Shown one piece after another: positions 15,873 to 24,902 of a stretch of DNA of 64,000 bases (within the stretch, counting starts at the first letter, position 1; every line of letters begins with the position of its first letter). Below the pieces are notes generated by a model. The model saw only the letters and a program-made list of their open reading frames with translations. It had not been told where the DNA came from and did no database searches. Both the position numbers and the translations under genes were made by a program. The stretch comes from Anaerolineaceae bacterium (GTDB taxonomy: Bacteria; Chloroflexota; Anaerolineae; Anaerolineales; Anaerolineaceae), in NCBI GenBank assembly GCA_002702705.1, contig PABH01000029.1, positions 1-64,000 on the forward strand. Reading direction: 5' to 3'.

Positions 15873-17429
15873 TCACGGCTGCGGTGGAAAAGTGCTCGCG
15901 CCGTTTGCGCCAGGGAACCATAAATCGGTGGACTGCATGCGCACAGCAGAGTCCAGCACGAACTTGCGTGCGTCGGGTAGAACTCGTTCGACAGATTCCA
16001 GGTACAGACGCAGGCGCGTAATGACCGGAGCCTTGGCATATGCCCCCTGCTGCCTGGCAAACTGAACAGCTTCTCCATTTGCCTGGGCAATTTTTTCTGC
16101 ATGGTAGGCATTGGCTGCCTGAATGGCCTTTTCAGCATCACCACGTGCGACTGGAAGAATTTCGTTTTGATAAGCGAGCGCTTCATTGATAAAGGTATTT
16201 CGGTCTTCCCGAGCACTGGACACATCACGAAATGCTTCTGCTACTTCTGGGGGCGGACTGCTTTCAAGCAGTTGAATGCCGGTGATCTGTAAACCGGATT
16301 GATAACCATCTAGTGCGGATTGGGTCAGGCCAGCGGCTCGTTGTTGAATAGTAGATTTATCCATGGTGAGCAGCGCATCTACGGATTCACCGGCGACAAC
16401 TTGACGCATGGCAGCTTCTGACGCCCGTTCGATCAAAATTTTCGGATCAACAGTATTGAGAAGGAAATTGACCGGGTCGTTGACTTTGTAATGGACACTC
16501 AGCCGGATGTTGAGCTGGTTTTCATCCCCTGTCAGCATCAGGCTGACCGGTGTTTCTAACCGGCGAATTTCGTCCAACTGAACGATATCTACGCGGTCAA
16601 CCGGCCAGGGCAGCCGATAGTGCAATCCAGAACCCAGATTCGCTGAAGCTACTGCTCCAAACCGCCGGACAACAGCCACCTCGCCGGGCCTGACGATGTA
16701 AAACCCAGAAAATAGATACACTCCAAGGAACATTGCCAGTCCAACAGGTAGAAATACCCGCCAAACTGTATGAGAATAATTGTTGTGTGCGTGGCCAGCA
16801 TGGCCTTCCACATCAATCTCGGTACGGTGACGAAGCGCATGGATGGCTGAGGAGGCGATTTCATAACCTGAAAACAGAATAAACACCACCACAATGGCGG
16901 CAGCAGCCCGATCCAGGTTCGGCAGCCCTAGGGCAGCCCCTGCTAATCCAGCAACCACAACAACAGAGGCATAAATGTCCATCTGTGAGTGGTACCCTCC
17001 GGCGATGAGCGCTGGTGAATTGGTTTGGCGCCCCACATAGAGTTTATAGCGGGCAATGAAATAGGCTGCTGCGACGGTGAACAGGGAGGCTAGGGCTATG
17101 GGGACCAAGTTTTTTAGTTCTGGGGATTCGCTGCCCAGCACTTCTCGGATGATGTCATACCCCACATAGAAAATTGCCCCTGCCACTACCAGCGCTACCC
17201 AATTTTCTGCCATATTGACACGGTTACGAGCTTCGCTTCGGTTTGTTTCCCACCGGCTGATAAGCAAGCCGACAAATACGAACCCCCCAATGACAGCGTC
17301 AGCAATTGAGTGAAGTGCACTGGCTCGTAAAGCCAAGCTGCCGGAAGCGCCAGCCAACCAAAGCTTAAAGGCAATGAGTAACAAATTGATGATAATCGTT
17401 ATCAGGACAGTTCGTTCTTTTCGGTTCAT
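15873..17429 (-). CDS. Cation diffusion facilitator fused to HflK-like SPFH domain
   Basis: 518 residues. Residues 1-205 form a six-helix CDF-type transporter membrane domain. Its two metal pairs are H40-D44 in TM2 (ALHSIADAVIGG) and H147-D151 in TM5 (GYHSQMDIYAS), the HD-HD arrangement of Zn/Cd-type carriers. A His-rich linker follows (EGHAGHAHNNYSH). Residues ~220-500 are a complete HflK-like SPFH protein with its own helix, the YIVRPGEVAVVRRFGAV start, HYRLPWPVDRVDI and a C-terminal coiled coil. The usual CDF cytosolic domain is missing and replaced by the SPFH part. ATG 17429 is chosen over 17465 (AGGAG about 12 bases upstream). It is the first gene of the hflC-hflK-ppiC operon. Confidence 0.9.
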   Translation of the reverse strand: MNRKERTVLITIIINLLLIAFKLWLAGASGSLALRASALHSIADAVIGGFVFVGLLISRWETNRSEARNRVNMAENWVALVVAGAIFYVGYDIIREVLGSESPELKNLVPIALASLFTVAAAYFIARYKLYVGRQTNSPALIAGGYHSQMDIYASVVVVAGLAGAALGLPNLDRAAAAIVVVFILFSGYEIASSAIHALRHRTEIDVEGHAGHAHNNYSHTVWRVFLPVGLAMFLGVYLFSGFYIVRPGEVAVVRRFGAVASANLGSGLHYRLPWPVDRVDIVQLDEIRRLETPVSLMLTGDENQLNIRLSVHYKVNDPVNFLLNTVDPKILIERASEAAMRQVVAGESVDALLTMDKSTIQQRAAGLTQSALDGYQSGLQITGIQLLESSPPPEVAEAFRDVSSAREDRNTFINEALAYQNEILPVARGDAEKAIQAANAYHAEKIAQANGEAVQFARQQGAYAKAPVITRLRLYLESVERVLPDARKFVLDSAVRMQSTDLWFPGANGASTFPPQP

Positions 17430-17514
17430 ATCATTCCATTTCTCCTGTTTATAAGAATTTAGCAATTGCTTTGTATAAATACTCGTGTCACAACCGGAAA
17501 TGTTTGGTTTAAGG

Positions 17515-18597
17515 TTATTGACTTATATAGTCCCAAGGATTGGCTTTTCCGTAAATCTCACTCCGCAGTTCGAAATGCAGATGCGCACCTGTAGAATTAC
17601 CGGTATTTCCGACTGCACCGATTAATTTTCCTTGCGTCACGCTTTGTCCACAAGTTACATTCGCTATGCTCATGTGAGCATATGCAGACTGCCAGCCATT
17701 CCCATGATCGATGACTACTAAATTCCCGTAACCGTATTCGCTCCATCCTGCAAAAACAACAACGCCGCTGTCGGTTGAATAGATCGCATTTCCTTCTGCG
17801 CCTGCAATATCCAAGGCGGGGTGGAGACTAGAAAAATCATAGCCTGATAGTGAGCGGGCAACGGTGGGCCAAACAAAAGCACCAGTGCCAATAGCTCCCT
17901 GGTAAACTTTTCCGCAAGACCCCGACCCGTAATAAGCCGCTACTGCCGGGTTGCTTCTTGAAATTGGTGGAGGCCCCCAATCCTGAAGCGCTCTGCGGCC
18001 ACCCGGGATGATTAACCAGGTTCCTTCCTGAATTGAAGCCAGAGCTGGTTCGGAAATAAACGAAAACAGGTTGTTTTCAGGCCAGAAAAGTATATCTTGA
18101 GGTTTAACTTTGAAGAAATCAGCAACGAATTCTAAGCTATCGGACTGTTTCCACTGGTAATATACACCATCGACAGGAAGGATGTTTAGCTCTTGGCCAG
18201 GCCTTAAATATTGGGGGTTATCGTATAATGTTTCATAATTTCCCCATAACACAGTTTCTGGTTGCAAGCCAAATTTCTCAGCGATGAGGAACAGGTTGTC
18301 ACCGGGTTGTACTTTGTAAAGGGTAACAGCCAGAGACTCTTTAGACTTTGTGGTTGTCAATAGAGCTAGACGACGGATACCATTTAAGATTTCGGTTTGT
18401 GGATATGAATAATCGGGTAATTGAACTTCTCTCTGTTGCTGGGCCGCAGTTATCGCGGAGTACGAATCCTTATCTACTAAGTCGCGAACCCTTAGGTCTT
18501 CATAAGGGAATGAATTCCTGGAGGCGGAATATCCCGGAACAATTCTGAGCGGAATTAAGAATATGATGCCAACCAGTAGACTGTTTCGAATCAACAT
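17515..18597 (-). CDS. LysM-M23 peptidoglycan endopeptidase
   Basis: About 360 residues, with ATG 18597 or a TTG 12-15 bases earlier as start. A signal or anchor helix (LLVGIIFLIPLRIVPGY) comes first. Two LysM-type repeats follow (VQPGDNLFLIAEKFGLQPETV and SDSLEFVADFFKVKPQDIL, about residues 95-195). The C-terminus is an M23 zinc metallopeptidase with HPALDIAG (His-x3-Asp), AYAHMS and HLHFEL. Such enzymes cut peptide cross-links or support cell division. It is a close relative of the gene at 24903 and they bracket the cell-wall block. Confidence 0.9.
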   Translation of the reverse strand: MLIRNSLLVGIIFLIPLRIVPGYSASRNSFPYEDLRVRDLVDKDSYSAITAAQQQREVQLPDYSYPQTEILNGIRRLALLTTTKSKESLAVTLYKVQPGDNLFLIAEKFGLQPETVLWGNYETLYDNPQYLRPGQELNILPVDGVYYQWKQSDSLEFVADFFKVKPQDILFWPENNLFSFISEPALASIQEGTWLIIPGGRRALQDWGPPPISRSNPAVAAYYGSGSCGKVYQGAIGTGAFVWPTVARSLSGYDFSSLHPALDIAGAEGNAIYSTDSGVVVFAGWSEYGYGNLVVIDHGNGWQSAYAHMSIANVTCGQSVTQGKLIGAVGNTGNSTGAHLHFELRSEIYGKANPWDYISQ

Positions 18598-18700
18598 TCG
18601 CCTTTTCAACAAGAAACCTGCCAGTTTACCTATTTTTCTAAATATGATAATGCCTGCCTTTCGTCGTTTTTTCTATTGCTTTAGTTTTTTTCGAAAGCTC

Positions 18701-19090
18701 TTAGTATCTCCCAACACTTTGTCCGCATTGAGGACAAAACTTTGCATTTAAGGACAACGATGATTGACAGTTCTGGCGGATGATTGGCGTGTTCGTTAAG
18801 TCTGATCCACAAGCCTGGCAGAATTTGCTCCCAACTTGATTCCTTGCTCCACACCCGTCACAATAAATTCCTTGCTCATTTTGCGTTTTCATCGTTAATT
18901 CGCTTCCACAACTATGGCAAAACTTATTCTCAATAGGATTGTCTACGCCACATTTGTTGCACTCTGTAGATCTCGCAGATGAAATTCTCTGGCGATTATG
19001 GTGGTCATAACCAGTCTTGTGACTTCCCCTTGAGTTATGACGATTGCGACGATCAAAAAAATTTTCGAACAGGTCTTCTAGAAAACCCAT
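18701..19090 (-). CDS. Zinc-ribbon protein
   Basis: 129 residues. After a basic Arg/His/Asn-rich N-terminus (FFDRRNRHNSRG) come zinc ribbons: CNKCGVDNPIENKFCHSCG and CDGCGARNQVGSKFCQACG, both CxxC-x13-CxxC. The third repeat (RQNCQSSLSLNAKFCPQCG) has lost its first Cys. Double zinc ribbons of this kind are found in many unrelated small proteins, so no function is assigned. It is a leftward gene between the LysM-M23 gene and the YHS gene. Confidence 0.7.
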   Translation of the reverse strand: MGFLEDLFENFFDRRNRHNSRGSHKTGYDHHNRQRISSARSTECNKCGVDNPIENKFCHSCGSELTMKTQNEQGIYCDGCGARNQVGSKFCQACGSDLTNTPIIRQNCQSSLSLNAKFCPQCGQSVGRY

Positions 19091-19146
19091 TTCTAATCTC
19101 CTCTTAGTACTTTGATAATTTAGTTAATTCAGTTAAACAAAGGCAT

Positions 19147-19323
19147 TTAATTTGAGACACGATTTGCGCTCCACCTGCAATACTTTTCGGGATCCTGATC
19201 AAAAGTAATTAGGCATCTACGTGAGCAAAAGTAATATATGTGCCCGAGATACCGGTAAGAACAATGTGCTGAGTGAAGAAAAAATTCTCTTCCACAGACT
19301 GGGTCTTTAACCTTATTTTCCAT
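19147..19323 (-). CDS. YHS-domain protein
   Basis: 58 residues from ATG 19323 (MENKVKDPVCGREF). The Cys-rich YHS motif is clear: DPVCG, then a Tyr/Phe-rich stretch (YRYLGHIYYFCSRRC) and FDQDPEKY. YHS domains bind metals and are common in metal ATPases and copper-related proteins. The longer upstream frame to 19416 lacks a good ribosome site. It stands alone as a small soluble protein. Confidence 0.75.
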   Translation of the reverse strand: MENKVKDPVCGREFFLHSAHCSYRYLGHIYYFCSRRCLITFDQDPEKYCRWSANRVSN

Positions 19324-19696
19324 GACAGGTGGTTTACTCCGAATTGGAACAAAAAAAGATATAGTAAAGAGATTATAATGGAGTAAAATTAGAAACTTTT
19401 GAACAACTTCTGACAAATAGATTAATGGGGGGAAATATTATCGCTAGAATAAACCCAATCCTTGCCATAAGCTTATGACAAGGATTGGGAGAGGAGAAAG
19501 AGGAGCCAGATCTAGTATAGTACTGTTGTTTAAATATTTTCTATAAAACTTCTGACAAAAGGATGAGTGTTGCTCAAATAGTATCTATGAATATCATAAT
19601 CTTCCATTTGTAAACAAGAGTCGAATTTGGGTAGCAAAATTCTTTAAACAAACAGGAGAACAGATCAAGAATTTCTGGCAAGTAAACATGGTACTG
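19324..19696. other. Intergenic region between YHS gene and histidine kinase
   Basis: 373 bases with no supported gene. It holds the terminator of the kinase operon (19454-19489). The rest is AT-rich, with no recognised repeat or RNA; it presumably includes the promoter of the YHS gene. Confidence 0.5.
19454..19489 (-). terminator. Terminator of the two-component operon
   Basis: CCCAATCCTTG and CAAGGATTGGG (11 paired bases) enclose a 14-base loop. Read leftward, the direction of the kinase gene, the stem is followed by GTTTATTCT. Confidence 0.65.
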
Positions 19697-21112
19697 CTAC
19701 ATGCCTCCTCTCAAAGAATCAGATCCTATTGGTGAAATTTGTGAGGGCAAATCGATAGTAGCTATTGTTCCTATCCCAATCTGGCTCTCGATGGTCAAAT
19801 CGCCTTTATGTTCGTGGATGATCCAGCGCGCGATCACCAATCCCAAACCGGTACCAAGGAAGTTAGGGGGTGCTGTTCCACGGAAAAAGGGCTGAAAAAG
19901 ACGCTCTAAACTTTCTACAGACATTCCGGAACCTTGATCAGAAATTTGGACTACCACGCGGTTGTTCTGGCATCGTAGTGCTAATGTTATGGGCGTATGT
20001 GGTAGAGAAAATTTTATTGCATTGTCGATTAAGTTCAAAAAAACTTGCCTAAGTCGGTCCGGGTCACCCAATATATAAGATGGTTCACATGCTATGAGTT
20101 CAACCTGGTTGTTGCTCCAAGATGATCGACTCGTCTCATATACTTCCAGAAGTAGGTCATCCAACCACATAGGTTCTAATTGAAGTCGCCATCCTGCATC
20201 TGCCTGAGCAAGTAAGAGCAAATCATCTATGAGTCTTGAAATGTGTTTCCCTATCCGTTGAAGGGCTGCAATTGCTTCAGCTCGCCTTACTTGGTCACCT
20301 TGATATCGTGCCAACAAGTCGATGTTCCCGATCATCACTGCTAACGGTGTTCGCAGTTCATGCGCAGCCTCGGCTAAAAACCGTCGTTGCCCTTCAAATA
20401 ATGACTGTAACCGGTCGAGCATATCATTAAACGTTTTTGCTAACTGTCCAATTTCGTCTTGTGGACCTGAATACTTTACCCGGGCCAGAAGGTCTTCCGC
20501 ACGCACAATATCACCGGCTGATTGTGTGATGTTTGCAACAGGACGGAGACCTATGGATGCGAGCACCCAACCCCCGCCAAATCCAAGAATGATCACAACA
20601 AGAATTCCCCCCATATAGATCATGCGCAGACGATTTAGTGTTGATTCTAGGTTGGCTAAAGACTGTCCGACTTGTACAGTGCCGATAACCTCACCATCCC
20701 GGATAAGTGGCTGATGAAGCAAGCGCACGGATTGATTAGAAATGGATATAGTTCTATATGGAATATTGTTGTTTGACAACTGTCCATCATTTATAAAGTC
20801 CACCGGAAGTTTCTGTGTCCCCAGGTTATAAGAATGTGAGACCACCTCTCCACTCGCGTTTGTTATCTGGAGATACACACCTGGGGATCGAAATTCATCC
20901 GTGCGATCCGTCGTAATTCCCTCAATTGGTCGATTGGGTAGGACTGCAATCGCGTCTGCGACGTGATTAGCACGCTCTAAAAGCGTGCGGTCAATTTCAT
21001 CTCTTAATGAAATGGATAAAATTTCATAAGAGACAATCGAAAAGATAATGAGGCTAACGATCGTCAAGCCTATATGCCATAAGGTGAGCCTCCATCGCAA
21101 GGACAGCATCAC
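19697..21112 (-). CDS. Sensor histidine kinase
   Basis: 471 residues. Two helices (TIVSLIIFSIVSYEILS and MIYMGGILVVIILGFGGGW) flank a ~130-residue extracytoplasmic sensor region. HAMP follows, then HisKA with the phosphorylated His in FLAEAAHELRTPLAVM, and an HATPase domain with the N box (NLIDNAIKF), G1 (DQGSGM) and G2 (GTGLGLVIA). It autophosphorylates and passes phosphate to the response regulator whose stop overlaps its start (ATGA, 19 112 end shared by four bases at 21109-21112). Neighbouring cell-wall genes suggest envelope sensing. Confidence 0.93.
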   Translation of the reverse strand: MMLSLRWRLTLWHIGLTIVSLIIFSIVSYEILSISLRDEIDRTLLERANHVADAIAVLPNRPIEGITTDRTDEFRSPGVYLQITNASGEVVSHSYNLGTQKLPVDFINDGQLSNNNIPYRTISISNQSVRLLHQPLIRDGEVIGTVQVGQSLANLESTLNRLRMIYMGGILVVIILGFGGGWVLASIGLRPVANITQSAGDIVRAEDLLARVKYSGPQDEIGQLAKTFNDMLDRLQSLFEGQRRFLAEAAHELRTPLAVMIGNIDLLARYQGDQVRRAEAIAALQRIGKHISRLIDDLLLLAQADAGWRLQLEPMWLDDLLLEVYETSRSSWSNNQVELIACEPSYILGDPDRLRQVFLNLIDNAIKFSLPHTPITLALRCQNNRVVVQISDQGSGMSVESLERLFQPFFRGTAPPNFLGTGLGLVIARWIIHEHKGDLTIESQIGIGTIATIDLPSQISPIGSDSLRGGM

Positions 21113-21780
21113 TTGTCCAATTCTTTTAAGATATACCCCACACTAAAAACTGTGTGGATCAGTGCAGGCTCGCCCAATTTGCGTCGTATTCGGCCCACAT
21201 ATACATCGAGAACATTGCCAGAGTTGGATAAATCAAATCCCCAAATGCGATTAAGAAGGACTTCGCGTAAAATTACTTCTTGGGGATGAGATAGAAAAAA
21301 AACAAGCATTTCATACTCTGTGTTTGTCAGTAGAATACTTTTTCCATTCCGATAAGTTCCTCGGGTTGACAGGTCTATGGTTAAGTTTGAAAAGGTTAAT
21401 ACATTTTTACCTGGCCCCGTGCGCCGCAACAAAGCTCGTATTCGTGCTAATAATTCTTCAAAATCAAAAGGTTTTCCTAGATAATCGTCAGCTCCAGCAT
21501 CCAAACCAGTCACCCTGTCACCTATAGAATTTCGAGCAGTGAGCATAAGGATTGGTAAGTCATAATTGTTTTCCCTAAATTGCTTACAAGCTTCAATCCC
21601 ATCCATTCCAGGCAGCATTAAATCTAGAATAAGTACATCAGGATGGAACTCGTTCTGGATAGAAAAACCGGTTTCTGCGTCGGGTGCAACTCGAACCAGA
21701 TACCCCTCGTATGTTAAACCTCTTCGCAAGTAATCTCTGAATTCGGGGTTATCTTCAATTATGAATATTTTTGTAGACAT
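21109..21780 (-). CDS. OmpR-family response regulator
   Basis: 223 residues. Receiver domain with the acidic pair at the start (IFIIEDNPEFRDYL), the phosphorylated Asp in VLILDLMLPGMDG, the Thr in MLTARN and the Lys in YLGKPFD. The C-terminal winged helix is of OmpR type (LTNTEYEMLVFFLSHPQEV, VDVYVGRIRRKLGE-like ending). It shares a four-base overlap with the kinase gene. A target operon is not evident, but the adjacent L,D-transpeptidases and peptidases are candidates. Confidence 0.93.
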   Translation of the reverse strand: MSTKIFIIEDNPEFRDYLRRGLTYEGYLVRVAPDAETGFSIQNEFHPDVLILDLMLPGMDGIEACKQFRENNYDLPILMLTARNSIGDRVTGLDAGADDYLGKPFDFEELLARIRALLRRTGPGKNVLTFSNLTIDLSTRGTYRNGKSILLTNTEYEMLVFFLSHPQEVILREVLLNRIWGFDLSNSGNVLDVYVGRIRRKLGEPALIHTVFSVGYILKELDK

Positions 21781-21854
21781 TGGCCTTCCTAAAACTCTTT
21801 ATGTAAACTGTATTTTTCTGCTGAATGACGCCTGCTAAATTGCAGCCGAATCAT

Positions 21855-22940
21855 TTAATTTTCTTTTACCTCAACAGAGGTTCCGCCGGGCCAAGGGATT
21901 GTCTCATCCCCTGGATCTAATGGAATGGTCGGCAAAGACCATCTAAAAATCCATTTTGCGTCATCCGGACGGGCATTCACACATCCGTGCGACATGGGTT
22001 CACCGAAATTATTATGCCAAAACGTTGAATGAATTGCAACACCATTCCCTGCGAAAAGCGTTGTCCAGGCAATTGCAGGTAAATCCCATCCACCACCGGA
22101 TGAACCTCCGCTCATATGCAAAGAGATCATTTTCCGCCAAATTGGGAAGTTTCCAATTGGTGTTGCCCAAGCATCGACTGCATTACCCCAGGCATCCCAT
22201 AATGCGCCGGATGAGATCTGGCAAAAGTAGACTTCCATACTCCCTTCATAGCAAGACAAGGTCTGATAAGCGATGTTTACTTCAATCCGTTTGTCCATTG
22301 AGGTTGAATTAATAGGTGAGACCTCCTCAGTTGTGAGAGGCCGAAACGCTTCAGCTGAAGCCCAATATATATCCCCATAACTACCATACGGTTCGTTGAC
22401 TCTATAGAGGATTTGTCCATCCTGAATTAACTTCGTTTGGTCAACCCAAGTGATTTGGCTGTAATATAGCCTGGGTGGCAAGTTCATCTCCATTCGATTT
22501 TGCAGTCCCGGCGAACGTGCGGGGGGATTGGCTAACAGAAGATCAACGTAAGGCACGCTTACTTCTACCCACATTCCTGGCCCGCGGCTGCTATCCGGAA
22601 GTGATTGGTCCGGTTTATTGGGAAGGTTGAGGACAGGCTGCAAATAAGGAGCCCAAATATAACCTTCTGGTGTTTCCACATACCTTTGGTTATTTCGGTA
22701 TGTATTGGTTCCAATGACTGTACGAAACCATTCAACAATCGCGTCTTTGTACAGGACACCCACCGTCTGACTATCTGCGTTTGGACGCTGCTTAATCTCG
22801 ACCTTGCCAACGTTGACTCGCCCAAGTCTATCTGCAGCAGGAAAATCAAACATATCGAGATATCGAATTACCGGTTGTAAAGAAAAGCCAGCAGCCATCA
22901 AAAGTGAATCTTTGATAAATTTTCGACGTGAATTGAACAT
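21855..22940 (-). CDS. L,D-transpeptidase (YkuD) with Tat-like signal
   Basis: 361 residues from ATG 22940. The N-terminus, NSRRKFIKDSLLMAAG, has twin Arg and looks like a Tat signal. A central SH3-like region precedes the YkuD catalytic domain, with HSTFWHNNFGEPMSHGCVN carrying the catalytic His and Cys. L,D-transpeptidases make 3-3 peptidoglycan cross-links or attach proteins. The next gene upstream, starting at 24163, is a second one. Confidence 0.9.
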   Translation of the reverse strand: MFNSRRKFIKDSLLMAAGFSLQPVIRYLDMFDFPAADRLGRVNVGKVEIKQRPNADSQTVGVLYKDAIVEWFRTVIGTNTYRNNQRYVETPEGYIWAPYLQPVLNLPNKPDQSLPDSSRGPGMWVEVSVPYVDLLLANPPARSPGLQNRMEMNLPPRLYYSQITWVDQTKLIQDGQILYRVNEPYGSYGDIYWASAEAFRPLTTEEVSPINSTSMDKRIEVNIAYQTLSCYEGSMEVYFCQISSGALWDAWGNAVDAWATPIGNFPIWRKMISLHMSGGSSGGGWDLPAIAWTTLFAGNGVAIHSTFWHNNFGEPMSHGCVNARPDDAKWIFRWSLPTIPLDPGDETIPWPGGTSVEVKEN

Positions 22941-22993
22941 GAGTCTTTCCTCTTTATTTCCTGGGCGATATATTGCCCAACCACACCAAACCT

Positions 22994-24163
22994 CTATGCG
23001 CCCCCCGCACCATAATAACTGGGATCTGTTGGGGTTTGGCCTGAAGCATCCCAAACATAAACCCAATCGCCCTCTTTCGCCCATTGGTATAACCAGTTGG
23101 CATCGCCCAATGAAAAGTTTACACAGCCGTGAGAGCCAGCAACACCAAACCAGGGTCGCCAGTATGCACCATGTAGAGCCCGTGCCTGGTCAAAATACAT
23201 CGTCCACGGCACATCTTCTAGATAGTAATAATCGGACTTATCCGTTTCAAAGGAGCCACTCATCGTTTCAAATGGCTTTTTTTGATAAATCTGAAACAAA
23301 CCTGGGCGCGTATAGAACGGTTCCCCACCTGTGGCAACCAGTGTTGCGAACACAAGCTGCCGGTTTTCGTACACCATTACAATTTGGTCATATAAGTCAA
23401 CCGTGATCCAACGATCCCCGGTAACCCCTGCTGGCGGGGTGGTATCTATGCGCGCTCGACGAGCTTTCAGGTAAGGGACCCATTGATCTATGCCAATGAG
23501 ATACCATTCCATCCCTTCCGCCTCAACGACTTGATAGATTGAAATAAAAGTTTGTTTGTAAATCACATCACCAATTTCAGGCGACGAAAAGCTGGGCTGT
23601 GACCTTGCCCGTATTGTGTCGATTACCCAACCAAAACCGGTTGAGGGTGTTTTTTTAAACAGGACGCCCTGAAATGCTGAAGATCCGGCTGGCGATGCGC
23701 GCACCCACTCGCCACTTTTCATCATAAGATATGCATTGCCATCGATACGCGCTTCCTGGACATAAGATATGTACCGCAATCCGTTACCGGGTGCGATTGA
23801 CCGCACTGGGTTAACACCGCTGATCGCATTATCCAGGTTTGCATATAAAAGGACAGGTTCGATAGAATCGATGTTTACTTTAGCAACAAATGCTGGATTG
23901 CGGGTTAATTCTTTGGGGGGAGATACCACTGGCAAAGGTCGGATGGGGTAACTTATTCCCATTTGGGCTAATTCGGTTAATTTCTCTGAAGGGCCTAATG
24001 GCAGACAATCAGCCGGCGGAATTAGATAGGCATCGGGAAGGCAGAGGGGAATGCCTGAATAGGGTTCGCCTGGCTCCTCAAAACTGGCTTGACCAGTTTT
24101 CGCGTTGAGTGAAAGAGCAAGAAGGATGCTGATCGAGACCAGTACCCCTCGTAATAGTTTCAT
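22994..24163 (-). CDS. L,D-transpeptidase (YkuD)
   Basis: 389 residues from ATG 24163 (a signal peptide, LLRGVLVSISILLALSLNA). A ~200-residue N-terminal region includes SH3-like elements (IRARSQPSFSSPEIGDVIY). The YkuD domain has GAYWRPWFGVAGSHGCVNF with the catalytic His-Gly-Cys. The start codon overlaps the stop of the methyltransferase (ATGA), so the two are coupled. It is paralogous to the gene at 21855, suggesting duplicated cell-wall functions. Confidence 0.9.
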   Translation of the reverse strand: MKLLRGVLVSISILLALSLNAKTGQASFEEPGEPYSGIPLCLPDAYLIPPADCLPLGPSEKLTELAQMGISYPIRPLPVVSPPKELTRNPAFVAKVNIDSIEPVLLYANLDNAISGVNPVRSIAPGNGLRYISYVQEARIDGNAYLMMKSGEWVRASPAGSSAFQGVLFKKTPSTGFGWVIDTIRARSQPSFSSPEIGDVIYKQTFISIYQVVEAEGMEWYLIGIDQWVPYLKARRARIDTTPPAGVTGDRWITVDLYDQIVMVYENRQLVFATLVATGGEPFYTRPGLFQIYQKKPFETMSGSFETDKSDYYYLEDVPWTMYFDQARALHGAYWRPWFGVAGSHGCVNFSLGDANWLYQWAKEGDWVYVWDASGQTPTDPSYYGAGGA

Positions 24164-24777
24164 TTGTGATTTTCCTTTCGAATGAGAATAATTCGGCAAT
24201 TGCCGTTACACACAGCAGGTTTGCTTTCTTCGGATATCATGTCATGGAGACCTTCGGTGACATTGATAATTTCTTGGGAGGGAAGTACCTGGTTACCAAT
24301 CCTGAAACCTCGGTGCCATCTGTAAAGACGAGATAACCAATCCTTGCCATTCAAGGAACACTCCCAAGAAACTAGCCGTCCGTCTGGACAAACGACGCGC
24401 CATGCTTCCCGCATTGCCTTGGTATGATCCGTTTCGTTGCCTAAAATTGGGTTAAATATTACCGCGTTAAAACTACGATCTCCATAAAGAAGGGTTAACG
24501 GATCCATTTTTTTCAGTGTGACATAATGACCCTTCGTTTGCACGCGCGCTTTTTGGAGTTTTTGAATGCTGGAATCGATACCTGTAATCCATAAACCAGA
24601 TGGAAGGAATGGGAAATCCTTACCTGTACCCACTCCAACGATCAGCAATCGTTCCATCGGTTGTAGTCGAAGCATGTGAATGGCTTGTTCGCGGGAGGAC
24701 TGCAATAACAGATGGGAAATCCAATCATCTGCTAGAGCGAAAATCTTCGCCAGGATTAGATTAAAATTCTTTTTCAT
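24160..24777 (-). CDS. Class I SAM-dependent methyltransferase
   Basis: 205 residues. Motif I is LLIVGVGTGKDFPFLP, followed by the Asp in ITGIDSS, motif II FNAVIFNPIL and motif III WRVVCPDGRLVSW. The pattern resembles the enzyme at 6372, so a shared subfamily is likely. It is translationally coupled to the downstream L,D-transpeptidase and may act on a lipid or cell-wall precursor. That is inferred from context only. Confidence 0.78.
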   Translation of the reverse strand: MKKNFNLILAKIFALADDWISHLLLQSSREQAIHMLRLQPMERLLIVGVGTGKDFPFLPSGLWITGIDSSIQKLQKARVQTKGHYVTLKKMDPLTLLYGDRSFNAVIFNPILGNETDHTKAMREAWRVVCPDGRLVSWECSLNGKDWLSRLYRWHRGFRIGNQVLPSQEIINVTEGLHDMISEESKPAVCNGNCRIILIRKENHK

Positions 24778-24902
24778 CGTTCATCGCCAGCCAAAGATCC
24801 ATACACAGCTACCTTTCGAGGTGTCCACTTTATCTCTGTGCCCAAAGGGTCACATCTCTTCGGGAAAATAGCGCAAATAACATGATCGATACCAAACTTC
24901 AT

